A stretch of DNA of 64,000 bases from Pseudomonas sp. UFMG81. GTDB taxonomy: Bacteria; Pseudomonadota; Gammaproteobacteria; Pseudomonadales; Pseudomonadaceae. Location of the stretch: NCBI RefSeq assembly GCF_015354575.1, contig NZ_JACAFQ010000010.1:78487-142486 (forward strand), written 5' to 3'. Within the stretch, counting starts at the first letter, position 1. The number at the start of each line of letters is the position of its first letter. Positions 1 through 12,187 of this stretch are shown in pieces. Made by a program: the position numbers and the translations under genes. The notes beneath the pieces were generated by a model. That model saw only the letters and a list, made by a program, of their open reading frames with translations, was not told where the DNA came from and did not search any database.

Positions 1-476
1 TTGGCGGCGCGGGACAGCGCAGGCAGCGCCGCCGGCACGTCGTCGAGCAGCGACAGTTGTTCGGGCTCGCTGTTCTCGGCGCGTTCCTCGGCCTTGATTT
101 CCTCCCAGCGCGACTTGACCTGGGCTTCGCTCAGCGAGGGTGTATCGAGCGGCGCGTAGAGTTCACCGGTGGGGAATACATGCGGGTGGCGGCGAATCAG
201 CTTGCGGGTGATCGAGTCGACCACACCGGCGAACTCGAAACGCCCTTCTTCGCGCGCCAGCTGGCTGTAATAGACCACCTGGAACAGCAGGTCGCCCAAC
301 TCGCCCTGCAAGTGGGCGAAATCACCCCGCTCGATGGTATCGGCGACTTCGTAGGCTTCTTCGATGGTGTGCTGGACGATACTGGCGTAGTTCTGCTTGA
401 GGTCCCAAGGGCAGCCGTATTGCGGGTCGCGCAGGCGGGCCATCAGGTGCAGCAGGTCGTCGAGGGTGTAGGTCAT
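1..476 (-). CDS. mazG: MazG nucleoside triphosphate pyrophosphohydrolase (3' end outside window)
   Basis: About 158 codons are visible and the C-terminal end lies beyond the left edge. MazG hydrolyses (d)NTPs to NMPs plus pyrophosphate in the cytoplasm. The N-terminal part shows the family's acidic metal-binding helices: EEAYE near residue 39 followed by ELGD near residue 59, after the typical opening with GCPWD near residue 22. The ATG at 476 is the first start in the frame that gives the conserved MTYTLDDLL beginning. It lies downstream of relA on the same strand, the order found in Pseudomonas and E. coli, where MazG activity is linked to the stringent response. A REP hairpin separates the two genes. 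Confidence 0.93.
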   Translation of the reverse strand, partial: MTYTLDDLLHLMARLRDPQYGCPWDLKQNYASIVQHTIEEAYEVADTIERGDFAHLQGELGDLLFQVVYYSQLAREEGRFEFAGVVDSITRKLIRRHPHVFPTGELYAPLDTPSLSEAQVKSRWEEIKAEERAENSEPEQLSLLDDVPAALPALSRAA

Positions 477-493
477 AAAGGTTTGTTCCTGGG

Positions 494-585
494 CGAGGGC
501 TTCGCCCTCGATCGCTGGCAAGCCAGCTCCCACAACATCCTGTGGGAGCCGGCTTGCCGGCGATGGGCCGCAACGCGGCCCCGAT
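494..585. repeat. REP hairpin between relA and mazG
   Basis: Two inverted copies of a CCGGCAAGCCGGCTCCCAC-type element (511-564) follow a small GCGAGGG/CCCTCG stem (494-510). It fills almost all of the relA-mazG gap, so it probably acts as an mRNA stem downstream of relA. Confidence 0.8.
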
Positions 586-587
586 TC

Positions 588-2828
588 TCAAGGGGTACGG
601 TTACGCCGCGTCTCGATGATGTTGGGCAACTGCGAGATCCGCCCGAGCAAACGCCCGAGGGCGTCCAGGCCGGGGATCTCGATGGTCAGCGACATCAAGG
701 CGGTGTTGTCTTCCTTGTTCGAGCGGGTATTGACCGCCAGCACGTTGATCTTCTCGTTGAGCAGCACCTGCGACACATCGCGCAACAGGCCCGGGCGGTC
801 GTAGGCGCGGATCACGATGTCGACCGGATATGTCTGCACCGGGATCGGCCCCCAGCTGACCTGGATCATCCGCTCCGGTTCCTTGCCCGCCAGTTGCAGC
901 ACCGAGGCGCAGTCCTGGCGGTGGATGCTCACGCCGCGGCCCTGGGTGATGTAGCCGACGATGGCATCGCCCGGCAGCGGCTGGCAGCAACCGGCCATTT
1001 GCGTGAGCAGGTTGCCGACGCCCTGGATCTGGATGTCGTTGCGCTTGCCCGCGCGAATGCCCCGGGCCTGGCGCGGCACCAGCTCTACCGGTTCGATGCG
1101 CTCGGGTTCGAGCAACTGCTGGGCGGCGTTGACCATGTGCGCCAGGCGCAGGTCGCCCGCCCCCAGCGCTGCGAACATGTCTTCGGCGGTCTTGACGTTG
1201 GCCTTCTCGGCCAGGCGCTCGAAGTCCACCTGGGGTAGGCCCAGGCGGCTGAGCTCACGCTCGATCAGGGTCTTGCCGGCGGCGACGTTCTGGTCGCGGG
1301 CTTGCAGCTTGAACCAGTGGACGATCTTCGCTCGCGCCCGCGAGGTGGTCACGTAGCCTAAGTTGGAGTTCAGCCAGTCACGGCTCGGGTTGCCGTGCTT
1401 GCTGGTGATGATCTCCACCTGCTCGCCAGTTTGCAGGCTGTAGTTCAGCGGCACGATGCGCCCGTTGATCTTGGCGCCACGGCAGTTGTGGCCGATCTCG
1501 GTGTGCACGCGGTAGGCGAAGTCCAGCGGCGTGGCGCCCTTGGGCAGGTCGATGGCGTGGCCGTCGGGGGTGAATACATAGACCCGGTCCGGCTCGATAT
1601 CGACGCGCAGCTGTTCGGCCAGGCCGCCAATGTCGCCCAGCTCTTCATGCCACTCGAGCACCTGGCGCAACCAGGAAATCTTCTCTTCGTAGTGGTTGGA
1701 GCTGGGCTTGACGTCGGTGCCCTTGTAGCGCCAATGCGCGCACACCCCAAGCTCGGCCTCTTCGTGCATGGCGTGGGTGCGGATCTGCACTTCCAGCACC
1801 TTGCCCTCGGGGCCGATCACCGCAGTATGCAGCGAGCGGTAGCCGTTTTCCTTGGGGTTGGCGATGTAGTCGTCGAACTCTTTGGGGATGTGCCGCCACA
1901 GGGTGTGGACGATGCCCAGCGCGGTGTAGCAGTCGCGCACTTCCGGCACCAGCACACGCACCGCGCGCACGTCGTAGATCTGGCTAAACTCCAGGCCCTT
2001 GCGCTGCATCTTGCGCCAGATCGAATAGATGTGTTTCGCCCGGCCACTGATGTCGGCCTTCACGCCGGTGGCCAGCAGCTCGTTCTGCAACTGGTTCATC
2101 ACGTCGCTGATGAAGCGCTCGCGGTCCAGCCGGCGCTCGTGCAGCAGCTTGGCGATTTGCTTGTACTGGTCGGGTTCGAGGTAGCGGAACGAGAGGTCTT
2201 CGAGCTCCCACTTGATATGGCCGATGCCCAGGCGGTGGGCCAGCGGCGCGTAGATGTCGAACACCTCGCGGGCTACGCGCAGGCGCTTTTCATCGTCGGC
2301 GGCCTTCACCGCGCGAATGGCGCAGGTACGTTCGGCGAGCTTGATCAGCGCCACACGCACGTCATCGACCATCGCCACCAGCATCTTGCGCAGGTTCTCG
2401 ACCTGCGCCTGCGAGCCCAGTACCAGTGACTGGCGGGGGCTGAGGCTGGCACTGATGGCGGCCATGCGCAGCACACCGTCGATCAGCTTGGACACTACCG
2501 GGCCGAAACGCTGGCCAACCTCAGCCAGCGTGACCTTGCCCTCGCGCACCGAGCGGTAGATGACTGCGGCGACCAGCGAATCCTGGTCGAGCTTCAGGTC
2601 GGCGAGGATTTCGGCGATCTCCAGCCCTGCCTGGAAGCTCGACGTGCCATCGGCCCAGGAATGCTTGGCCGGGTTGCCCTTCTTCTCGACTTCCTGGGCG
2701 AACTCGCACGCTTGCTTGAGCGCCGGGCGATCAAGCTGCGAATCGACGCTCACCACATGATCGAGCCATGCTTCGAGATTGATACTGCCGTCGGTGTTGA
2801 CCGGCTGGTGCACTCTCACCTGTACCAT
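588..2828 (-). CDS. relA: RelA, GTP pyrophosphokinase ((p)ppGpp synthetase I)
   Basis: 746 residues. RelA makes pppGpp/ppGpp from ATP plus GTP/GDP on stalled ribosomes. The N-terminal hydrolase-like domain is degenerate: the HDxxED metal site of SpoT is absent and the matching segment reads IYRSVREGKV. The synthetase domain carries EFDDY, the acidic EXDD signature of monofunctional RelA, where bifunctional Rel/SpoT enzymes have RXKD. A TGS domain (VYVFTPDGHAIDLPKG) and a C-terminal ACT domain (from VDIVIRAYDRPG) follow. The ATG at 2828 is preferred over upstream in-frame starts because it gives the usual MVQVR beginning and length and is preceded by AGGGAAAGG. A palindrome lies just 5' of the ribosome binding site. 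Confidence 0.97.
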   Translation of the reverse strand: MVQVRVHQPVNTDGSINLEAWLDHVVSVDSQLDRPALKQACEFAQEVEKKGNPAKHSWADGTSSFQAGLEIAEILADLKLDQDSLVAAVIYRSVREGKVTLAEVGQRFGPVVSKLIDGVLRMAAISASLSPRQSLVLGSQAQVENLRKMLVAMVDDVRVALIKLAERTCAIRAVKAADDEKRLRVAREVFDIYAPLAHRLGIGHIKWELEDLSFRYLEPDQYKQIAKLLHERRLDRERFISDVMNQLQNELLATGVKADISGRAKHIYSIWRKMQRKGLEFSQIYDVRAVRVLVPEVRDCYTALGIVHTLWRHIPKEFDDYIANPKENGYRSLHTAVIGPEGKVLEVQIRTHAMHEEAELGVCAHWRYKGTDVKPSSNHYEEKISWLRQVLEWHEELGDIGGLAEQLRVDIEPDRVYVFTPDGHAIDLPKGATPLDFAYRVHTEIGHNCRGAKINGRIVPLNYSLQTGEQVEIITSKHGNPSRDWLNSNLGYVTTSRARAKIVHWFKLQARDQNVAAGKTLIERELSRLGLPQVDFERLAEKANVKTAEDMFAALGAGDLRLAHMVNAAQQLLEPERIEPVELVPRQARGIRAGKRNDIQIQGVGNLLTQMAGCCQPLPGDAIVGYITQGRGVSIHRQDCASVLQLAGKEPERMIQVSWGPIPVQTYPVDIVIRAYDRPGLLRDVSQVLLNEKINVLAVNTRSNKEDNTALMSLTIEIPGLDALGRLLGRISQLPNIIETRRNRTP

Positions 2829-2848
2829 CTTTGTTTTACCTTTCCCTA

Positions 2849-2871
2849 CAGTGCACCACGCGGGTGCACTG
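2849..2871 (-). promoter_or_regulatory. Perfect 9-bp inverted repeat in the relA leader
   Basis: CAGTGCACC and GGTGCACTG are separated by 5 bases, 21 bases upstream of the relA start codon and abutting its purine-rich ribosome binding site. It could be a protein operator or an mRNA stem-loop; nothing in the sequence decides which. Confidence 0.5.
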
Positions 2872-2927
2872 GTTTTCACCTGTGCCGCCCTCACTCCCTG
2901 AGTGCCGCACCAAGAAGGCCAGCCTGG

Positions 2928-4286
2928 CTAGCCTGCCTCGAATAACGCCATGGCCTCGACATGCGCCGTCTGAGGAAACATGTCGAGAATCCCGGCCCTT
3001 TTTAACCGGTACCCCTGCCCGACCAGCACCTGCGCGTCTCGCGCCAGCGTGGCGGGGTTGCACGATACGTAGACCAGCCGCTTCGCGCCGAGCCGAGCGA
3101 TGCCTTGCACCACCTCGTAGGCCCCGTCGCGCGGTGGATCCAAGAGTACCGCAGAAAAGCCTTCGGCGACCCATTCGGCGCCGGCCAAAGGCTGCGATAA
3201 ATCGGCCTGAAAAAACCGTGCGTTATGCACATTGTTGCTGCTGGCGTTGGCTTCGGCACGCTCGACCATCGCCTGCACACCCTCCACCGCCACCACTTCG
3301 CGCGCCTGACGCGCCAGCGGCAGGGCAAAGTTGCCCAGGCCACAGAACAGGTCGAGCACTCGCTCGTCGCCTTGCGGTGCCAGCCAGGCCAAGGCCTGCT
3401 GGATCATCAGCGTGTTGACCTGGGCATTGACCTGGACGAAGTCGCCCGGGCGCCAGGCCAGTTCCAGCCCCCAAGGCTCCAGCGTGAACCCCAGCTTCGC
3501 CGCAGCGTCCACCGGGGCCGGCTCACCTTCGCCCTGCAGCCACAACTGGGCGCCGGCTTCGCGGCAGAATGCGTCAAGGCGCGCCAGGTCGTCAGCGGGA
3601 AGCGCTGCCACATGACGCACCAACAGTGCCTCGGCGGTACCGCTGAACAATTCCACATGCCCCAGTGCCTGCGGCTTGCTCAAGCTGCGCAATACGGTTG
3701 GCAGGTGGCGGAAAATGTTCTGCAAGGGTTGTACCAGCACCGGGCAGTCGTCGATGGCGACGATGTCCTGGCTGGCCTCGGCGCGAAAACCCACATCGAG
3801 TTGGCGCGCCTTGGCGTCCCAGCGCACGGCGACCCGCGCCCGCCGCCGGTAGCCGAATTCCGGCCCGCTCAGGGGGGCGGCCCATTCTTCGGGCTGCAGG
3901 CCTGCCACCCGTTGCAGTTGCTCGGCCAGCAGGCGCTGCTTGAGCGCCAACTGCCCCTCATGGGGCAGGTGCTGGAGGTTGCAGCCGCCGCAGCGGTCAT
4001 AGTGGCGGCAAGGTGCCTCGCGACGCTCGGCGCTGGCCTGGAACACCCGCTCGAGGCGCGCCTCGACCACCTTGCCCCGGGCGGCGAGCACCCGGGCTTC
4101 GACCTCCTCCCCGGCCAGTGCGCCGCTGACGAACCAGGTACGGCCTTCGAAGAAGGCGATGCCGCGCCCGTCACCGGCCAGGCGCTCGATGACCAGGCGC
4201 TGCTTCTTGCCCACCGGAATCTGCGTGGAGCGGTTGCCGCCGGCCGGCTGGAAGCGCAGGCCGCTGTTGCTTTTCTTTCTGGACAT
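2928..4286 (-). CDS. rlmD: 23S rRNA (uracil-1939-C5)-methyltransferase RlmD
   Basis: 452 residues, also known as RumA. The enzyme adds the C5 methyl group of m5U1939 in 23S rRNA using SAM. Visible in order: a TRAM RNA-binding domain (about 28-85), iron-sulfur cysteines C93, C99 and C102 in the [10 protein letters not shown] segment, a SAM-binding motif [13 protein letters not shown], and the catalytic [10 protein letters not shown] segment near the C-terminus with its nucleophilic cysteine. The ATG at 4286 overlaps the cysM stop codon by one base (TGATG), so the genes are probably translationally coupled. Order cysM-rlmD-relA-mazG is conserved in Pseudomonas. Confidence 0.96.
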   Translation of the reverse strand: MSRKKSNSGLRFQPAGGNRSTQIPVGKKQRLVIERLAGDGRGIAFFEGRTWFVSGALAGEEVEARVLAARGKVVEARLERVFQASAERREAPCRHYDRCGGCNLQHLPHEGQLALKQRLLAEQLQRVAGLQPEEWAAPLSGPEFGYRRRARVAVRWDAKARQLDVGFRAEASQDIVAIDDCPVLVQPLQNIFRHLPTVLRSLSKPQALGHVELFSGTAEALLVRHVAALPADDLARLDAFCREAGAQLWLQGEGEPAPVDAAAKLGFTLEPWGLELAWRPGDFVQVNAQVNTLMIQQALAWLAPQGDERVLDLFCGLGNFALPLARQAREVVAVEGVQAMVERAEANASSNNVHNARFFQADLSQPLAGAEWVAEGFSAVLLDPPRDGAYEVVQGIARLGAKRLVYVSCNPATLARDAQVLVGQGYRLKRAGILDMFPQTAHVEAMALFEAG

Positions 4287-5185
4287 CAGATGGGATCGAA
4301 CAGGCCGGTGGAGAGATAACGGTCGCCGCGGTCGCAGATGATGGCGACCATCACCGCGTGCTCGACTTCCTGGGACAGGCGCAGCATCGCCGCCACCGCG
4401 CCGCCAGAGGAGACGCCACAGAAAATGCCTTCTTCACGGGCCAGGCGACGGGTGGTCTCCTCGGCCTCGTGCTGGGACATGTCGACCACGCGGTCGACCC
4501 GGGTGGCGTCGAAGATCTTCGGCAGGTACTCGTGGGGCCAGCGGCGAATGCCGGGGATGGCCGAGCCTTCCATCGGTTGCAGGCCGACGATCTGCACCTG
4601 CGGGTTCTGCTCCTTGAGGTACTGCGAGCAGCCCATGATGGTGCCGGTGGTGCCCATGGAGCTGATGAAATGGGTGATGGTGCCCTGGGTTTGCTGCCAG
4701 ATCTCGGGGCCGGTGCTGTTGTAGTGGGCGATCGGGTTGTCGCCATTGGCGAACTGATCGAGCACCAGGCCACGGCCTTCGGCCTGCAGTTTTTCGGCGA
4801 GGTCGCGCGCCCCTTCCATGCCCTCTTCCTTGGTCACCAGGATCAGCTCGGCGCCATAGGCGGTCATGGCCGCCTTGCGTTCGGCGGTGGAGTTGTCCGG
4901 CATGATCAGGATCATCTTGTAGCCCTTGATCGCCGCCGCCATGGCCAGGGCAATACCGGTGTTGCCGGAGGTGGCTTCGATGAGGGTGTCGCCTGGCTTG
5001 ATCTGGCCACGCAGCTCGGCGCGAGTGATCATCGACAACGCCGGGCGGTCCTTGACCGAACCCGCCGGGTTGTTGCCTTCGAGCTTGAGCAGCAGGGTGT
5101 TGCTGGTGTTCCCCGCGATGCGCTGCAGGCGAACCAGAGGCGTGTGGCCGACGCAATCGGCGATGGTTGGGTACTGCAGGGTCAT
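4286..5185 (-). CDS. cysM: Cysteine synthase B (O-acetylserine / thiosulfate sulfhydrylase)
   Basis: 299 residues, PLP fold-type II. CysM makes L-cysteine from O-acetylserine with sulfide, or S-sulfocysteine with thiosulfate. The PLP lysine is K45 in [11 protein letters not shown], the substrate loop is [10 protein letters not shown], and the phosphate-binding loop is GTTGTIMG. The length and the GSVKDRPA segment fit CysM rather than CysK. An in-frame start 13 codons upstream exists, but the ATG at 5185 gives the family N-terminus ([18 protein letters not shown]). It is first in a cysM-rlmD unit. Confidence 0.95.
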   Translation of the reverse strand: MTLQYPTIADCVGHTPLVRLQRIAGNTSNTLLLKLEGNNPAGSVKDRPALSMITRAELRGQIKPGDTLIEATSGNTGIALAMAAAIKGYKMILIMPDNSTAERKAAMTAYGAELILVTKEEGMEGARDLAEKLQAEGRGLVLDQFANGDNPIAHYNSTGPEIWQQTQGTITHFISSMGTTGTIMGCSQYLKEQNPQVQIVGLQPMEGSAIPGIRRWPHEYLPKIFDATRVDRVVDMSQHEAEETTRRLAREEGIFCGVSSGGAVAAMLRLSQEVEHAVMVAIICDRGDRYLSTGLFDPI

Positions 5186-5267
5186 GGGCGTTTTCGCAAT
5201 CCGGACGGCAGGGGCGCCTATCATACCGGCAAACCCCGCGCGGCCATATCACGCAATTGTCGGACGC

Positions 5268-5284
5268 TATAGCCGATGGCTATA
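5268..5284. promoter_or_regulatory. Inverted repeat upstream of cysM
   Basis: TATAGCC and GGCTATA flank three bases, about 83 bp upstream of the cysM start. It lies in the only open stretch between cysM and the sensor kinase gene, so it may be an operator or part of the cysM promoter. Confidence 0.35.
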
Positions 5285-5350
5285 AGCCGTGAAACGCTTC
5301 ACTTGCAGGGGCAGTTGCCTTGCTCAAAATCTAAAGCACCCGCACGCCCC

Positions 5351-5381
5351 GTGTGGGAGCGGCGAACCGCCGCGCCCACAC
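5351..5381. repeat. Imperfect hairpin, REP-like, after the sensor kinase gene
   Basis: GTGTGGG and CCCACAC enclose an inner GGCG/CGCC stem just beyond the kinase stop codon. It has the GTGGGAGC core of REP elements and no T-run, so it is a REP remnant or a weak terminator. Confidence 0.45.
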
Positions 5382-5384
5382 AAA

Positions 5385-6752
5385 TCACGCCGTCGTCTCG
5401 CTCTGCACCGGCTCGCAGGCCGCCAGGCGCATGCACACGCGCAAGCCGTGCTCGCCGTTCAATGCCCACACTCTCCCGCCCTGGCGCTGGATGGCATTGC
5501 GCGCGATGCTCAGGCCAAGCCCGAAACCGCCATCCCCTGGCCGTGAGCCGTCGAGCCGCGAGAACGGCGCGAAAATCCGCTCCAGGTCATCGTCGGCCAC
5601 GCCACCGCCCTGGTCTTCCAGGTCAATGCGCCAGTAACCGCCGTCGCGTCGCCCGCTCAGCTTCACCACGCCATTGGCGGGTGAGTGGCGGATGGCGTTG
5701 CGCAGCATGTTCTCCAGCGCCTGGGCCAGGTCGTTGAGGTTGCCCTGCACCCAGCAGTCGAGCGGCAATGCGCAATGCAGATGCTGCGCCGGCCAGCCAC
5801 TTTCATAGCAAGCGTTCTCGCTGAGCATGTCCCACAGCACCGGTAGCTGGATCGGCTCGAGGTTCATCGGCGCGCGCTCGGCATCCTGCCAGGCCAGTTG
5901 CAGGGTGCATTCGACCAGCTGCTGCATGCCGTCAACCTCGCGGTGCAAACGCTCGCGCAAGCGCCCAAGGTCGGTTTCACCCTCGCAAGCCACACGCAGG
6001 CGGCTCAGTGGCGTGCGCATCTCGTGGGAGAGGTCACGCAGCAATTGCTGTTGCAGCGCCACGGTCCCTTGCAGGCGCTCGGCCATCTGGTCGAAGGCCC
6101 GCGCCAGCTCGCCGAGTTCGTCGCGGCGCCGGGTGGTGCCAGGGTCCAGGCGCGCGGTGAGCTGGTCGGCGCGCCAGGCCCTGGCCTGTTCGCGCAGCTG
6201 GTTCAGCGGCACGATCAACATGCGGTACAGGCCGACGCACAACAGCAGGGTGAACAGCCCGGGGATGATGCCGTTGGTGATGACCCGCCAGAACAATCGG
6301 TACTGGCCCGGGTTGAAACGCTCTGGCAACTCGATCACCAGCGAGCCTTGCTCCGGGCTGTTGGGGAACGGCAAGCGCAGCCAGGGCTGGCCAATGGTGC
6401 GCCGGCTCATCGGCCAGTCGACACCGCGCAGGCGGGTCAGGTGCTGGACCTGGGCAGCGCTGAGGCCGGCGCTACCCAGTGGCTGCAGATCGCCGTCGAG
6501 CACACCGACCCAGCCCTGCTCACGCTGGCGCATGCCGGCCAGCCAGCGGTCCACCCCCGCCTGGCCGTCATCGCGCCAGGCCTGCTCCGCCTCGCTGGCA
6601 TAGCCGCGCAAGACCTCGCGTGCCGGCTCGGCGAGAAAGGCGTTCTGGGTTTCCATGTGCCGGCCCCAGGTGTAGCTCAGGCCGATCATCAGCAGGCAGA
6701 AGCCCACCAGCAGGATGGCCAGTTTCCAGAACAGCGAGTGGCGATCGAGCAC
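5385..6752 (-). CDS. Sensor histidine kinase, PirS-like position
   Basis: 455 residues with a GTG start three bases after the regulator's stop codon. Layout: membrane helix about 9-27, periplasmic domain, second helix about 159-178, HAMP linker, then a HisKA domain with the phospho-acceptor H243 in RDLSHEMRTPLS, an N-box (LRNAIRHSP) and a G-box (GGFGLGLSIARN). It should autophosphorylate and pass phosphate to the upstream-encoded OmpR-type regulator. In P. aeruginosa the pair between gacS and cysM is PirR/PirS, which controls the ferric-enterobactin receptor gene pirA in the same locus. No receptor gene is present here, so the signal is uncertain. Confidence 0.88.
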   Translation of the reverse strand: MLDRHSLFWKLAILLVGFCLLMIGLSYTWGRHMETQNAFLAEPAREVLRGYASEAEQAWRDDGQAGVDRWLAGMRQREQGWVGVLDGDLQPLGSAGLSAAQVQHLTRLRGVDWPMSRRTIGQPWLRLPFPNSPEQGSLVIELPERFNPGQYRLFWRVITNGIIPGLFTLLLCVGLYRMLIVPLNQLREQARAWRADQLTARLDPGTTRRRDELGELARAFDQMAERLQGTVALQQQLLRDLSHEMRTPLSRLRVACEGETDLGRLRERLHREVDGMQQLVECTLQLAWQDAERAPMNLEPIQLPVLWDMLSENACYESGWPAQHLHCALPLDCWVQGNLNDLAQALENMLRNAIRHSPANGVVKLSGRRDGGYWRIDLEDQGGGVADDDLERIFAPFSRLDGSRPGDGGFGLGLSIARNAIQRQGGRVWALNGEHGLRVCMRLAACEPVQSETTA

Positions 6753-6755
6753 GGC

Positions 6756-7472
6756 TCAGTCCGCCTCGCCCGCGCCGAACAGGTAACCCTTGCCCCACAC
6801 CGTGCGCACCTGGCACTCGTGGTAGCCGATGGCTTTGAGCTTGCGGCGGATCTGGCTGACGTGCATGTCCAGGCTGCGGTCGTGACGCGCATAGCCTCGC
6901 TGCAACACCTGCTGATAGAGAAACGCCTTGCTCAGCACTTCGCCGTGGCTCTGGTGCAAGGTTTCCAGCAGGCGAAACTCGCTGGGCGTGAGGCCGGCCC
7001 AGGCGCCGTCCAGGCTGACGTCGCAGGTTTGCTCATCGAAGCGCAGCTGCCCCGCGGGCACCTCCTGGGCGGGCCGACCACGGCGCTCGAATGCCACCCG
7101 CCGCAGGATCGCCTCGATGCGCACACGCAGTTCAGTAAAGCTGAACGGCTTGGGCAGGTAGTCATCGGCGCCGCGCTCGAAGCCGCTGATGCGATCGGCC
7201 TCGGCCCCCAGCGCCGACATCAGGATGACCGGCGTGGCGCTGTGCCGACGCAACCTGGCCAGGGCGTCCAGGCCATTGAGCCCCGGCAGCAGGATGTCCA
7301 TCAGCACCAGGTCGAAGGCCTGCCGCGCGGCAGTTTCCAGGCCCTCCAGGCCGCTGCGGCACCAGGTCACCTGGTAACCGCCGCGCTGCAACTCTTCGTG
7401 CAGGTAGGCGCCGAGGACCGGATCATCTTCGATGGCGAGGATAGTGGATGAGTTGATCGTTACGGGATGCAT
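6756..7472 (-). CDS. OmpR-family response regulator, PirR-like position
   Basis: 238 residues from the ATG at 7472; a TTG two codons upstream is less likely. The receiver domain has an acidic pocket (EDD near 15-17), phospho-acceptor D59 in VLMDILLPG, and a conserved lysine in YLPKPFS. The C-terminal winged-helix domain ends with TVWGKGYLF. It is encoded directly before its kinase on the same strand. By synteny it corresponds to PirR of P. aeruginosa, but the cognate target receptor is not in this locus, so the regulon is inferred only. Confidence 0.88.
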   Translation of the reverse strand: MHPVTINSSTILAIEDDPVLGAYLHEELQRGGYQVTWCRSGLEGLETAARQAFDLVLMDILLPGLNGLDALARLRRHSATPVILMSALGAEADRISGFERGADDYLPKPFSFTELRVRIEAILRRVAFERRGRPAQEVPAGQLRFDEQTCDVSLDGAWAGLTPSEFRLLETLHQSHGEVLSKAFLYQQVLQRGYARHDRSLDMHVSQIRRKLKAIGYHECQVRTVWGKGYLFGAGEAD

Positions 7473-7588
7473 TGGCAACTGCCATCAATTCTCAGTTACG
7501 CGATTATTGGGCAAGCCTGCTTGCCAAGCAACCACGGCACGACCGGCGTGGTGGGTATAGAGCAATCATCTGCTGGCTCACATGCCCC

Positions 7589-7706
7589 CTGTAGGAGCGG
7601 CCTCGTGCCGCGAAAGGGCCGCAAAGCGGCCCCAGGATTTCCAATACGCCTCAAGCCTGCTGGGGCCGCTACGCGGCCCTTTCGCGACACAAGGCCGCTC
7701 CTACAG
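7589..7706. repeat. REPIN (paired inverted REP elements)
   Basis: A TGTAGGAGCGGCC-type REP and its inverted partner enclose a short loop, with inner GGCCGC palindromes. It takes up the middle of the 359-bp gap between the divergent regulator gene and gacS; no gene was seen in the rest of the gap. Confidence 0.9.
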
Positions 7707-7831
7707 GAGTCACGTATTTCAGCGTTCTAACCAAACAAAAACAGATACAAATGAGTGCATTGCCCGGGCACCCGGAGTAACGTTCCCGCTCTAGTGCGAA
7801 CCGCGCACCAGGCACATGACAGGAGACAGGT

Positions 7832-10591
<2,760 letters not shown>

Positions 10592-10593
10592 TA

Positions 10594-10644
10594 GCGGGGC
10601 AAGCCCGCTCCCACATCGCCGTTGTGGGAGCGGGCTTGCCCCGC
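10594..10644. repeat. REP hairpin after gacS
   Basis: GCGGGGCAAGCCCGCTCCCAC and its inverted copy are separated by a short loop, immediately after the gacS stop codon. It probably stabilises the 3' end of the gacS transcript. Confidence 0.85.
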
Positions 10645-10731
10645 GACTGGCTCGGTACAGCCGCTGCAGATCAATGCCCATCCTGTTCAATTGGCTAGAA
10701 TGGCGGCGTTGCCCCTAGAAGGAACCCGACC

Positions 10732-11721
10732 ATGCGCGCTCTGTTGTTCAGCAGTCAGCACTACGACCAGGAAAGCTTCACCCGTGCCGCCGCTGGCACA
10801 GCCCTGGAGCTGCACTACCAGCCGGCTCGCCTGACCCTCGACACTGCCGCCTTGGCCTGCGGTTTCGACGTGGTCTGCGCCTTCATCAACGATGAACTTG
10901 ACGCCTCGGTGATCGAGCGCCTGACCGCCGGTGGCACGCGCCTTATCGCCCTGCGTTCGGCCGGCTACAACCATGTCGACCTGGCTGCCGCACGGCGCCT
11001 GGGGATTGCCGTGGTTCGCGTTCCAGCCTATTCGCCGCATGCCGTCGCCGAACATGCCGTGGCATTGATCCTGGCCCTCAATCGCCGCCTGCACCGGGCT
11101 TACAACCGCACCCGCGAGGGCGATTTCACCCTGCATGGGCTGACCGGCTTCGACTTGCACGGCAAGACTGTCGGCGTGGTCGGCACCGGGCAGATCGGCG
11201 CGGCCTTCGCCCGCATCATGGCCGGCTTCGGCTGTCAGTTGCTGGCGTACGATCCGTACCCCAACCCCGAGCTGATCGCCCTGGGTGCCCGCTACCTGGA
11301 ACTGCCCGACCTGCTGCGTGAAGCGCGGATCATCAGCCTGCACTGCCCGCTGACCGAGCACACCCGGCACCTGATCAATACGCGCAGCCTGGCCCAACTG
11401 CAACCCGGCGCCATGTTGATCAACACCGGCCGCGGCGCGCTGGTCGACACCCCGGCGCTGATCGACGCACTCAAGTGCGGCCAGCTCGGCTACCTGGGCC
11501 TGGATGTGTATGAAGAAGAAGCGCAGTTGTTCTTCGAGGACCGCTCCGACCTGCCGTTGCAGGACGACGTACTGGCGCGGCTGCTGACCTTCCCCAATGT
11601 GATCGTCACCGCCCACCAGGCCTTCCTGACCCGCGAGGCACTGGATGCCATCGCCGCGACCACCCTGGACAACATCACCCGCTGGGCGGCAGGCAATCCG
11701 CAGAACATCGTCGAAGGTTGA
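10732..11721 (+). CDS. ldhA: D-lactate dehydrogenase, fermentative (NADH)
   Basis: 329 residues of the D-2-hydroxyacid dehydrogenase family, reducing pyruvate to D-lactate with NADH. The nucleotide-binding motif is VVGTGQIG near 149-156. Catalytic residues are R234 in NTGRGALVD, the glutamate cluster 261-263 in GLDVYEEE, and H295 in TAHQAF. The YEEE segment and LFFEDRS region are typical of LdhA rather than of phosphoglycerate dehydrogenase. The start is preceded by GAAGGAACCC. It is adjacent to gacS as in other pseudomonads. Confidence 0.94.
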   Translation: MRALLFSSQHYDQESFTRAAAGTALELHYQPARLTLDTAALACGFDVVCAFINDELDASVIERLTAGGTRLIALRSAGYNHVDLAAARRLGIAVVRVPAYSPHAVAEHAVALILALNRRLHRAYNRTREGDFTLHGLTGFDLHGKTVGVVGTGQIGAAFARIMAGFGCQLLAYDPYPNPELIALGARYLELPDLLREARIISLHCPLTEHTRHLINTRSLAQLQPGAMLINTGRGALVDTPALIDALKCGQLGYLGLDVYEEEAQLFFEDRSDLPLQDDVLARLLTFPNVIVTAHQAFLTREALDAIAATTLDNITRWAAGNPQNIVEG

Positions 11722-11752
11722 TGCTAGGATACGCGGCAATTCTGGAGGACCC

Positions 11753-12187
11753 ATGGTCGAACACGATTTCCGCTACACCCTTTTCAACCCGCAACACACC
11801 CTGATCGAGTGCCGCGCGCTGGTGCCAGGCCGTTACCAGGTCACCGGCAACGGCGGCTCGATCCAGAAGGACGACGTGCTGCTGGTCTCCCTCAAAGGCA
11901 GCAAGACCCTGTCGATGCGCCTGACCGTGGAAACCGTGCGCCACCTGATCAACCCGAGCGGCCAGTGGGTCGCCGTGGCCAAGGGCCCGGTGTTCAACGA
12001 GCTGGAAATCCTCGAATGGCAGGTCAAGTGCGACAGCTGCGATGCGGTACTGGACTTCGAGTTCGCCGCCGAAGCCAAGCTGGGCAAGAAAGGCCACGCA
12101 CCGGCCGCCAGCGCCCGTGTGGCAGAGCTGGGCTGGGCCAGCCAGGGCGACAAGCACCTGTGCCCACAGTGCCAGGAGCGCGGTTGA
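11753..12187 (+). CDS. Conserved protein with a possible C-terminal zinc ribbon
   Basis: 144 residues, function not recognised. The ATG at 11753 follows CTGGAGGAC at good spacing. The C-terminal half carries two CxxC pairs, C93/C96 (KCDSC) and C137/C140 (LCPQC), which suggests one zinc-ribbon-like site. The N-terminal half is predicted beta-rich and has no signal peptide or membrane segment. It ends exactly where the next gene's GTG start begins, so the two are probably co-translated. Confidence 0.85.
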   Translation: MVEHDFRYTLFNPQHTLIECRALVPGRYQVTGNGGSIQKDDVLLVSLKGSKTLSMRLTVETVRHLINPSGQWVAVAKGPVFNELEILEWQVKCDSCDAVLDFEFAAEAKLGKKGHAPAASARVAELGWASQGDKHLCPQCQERG

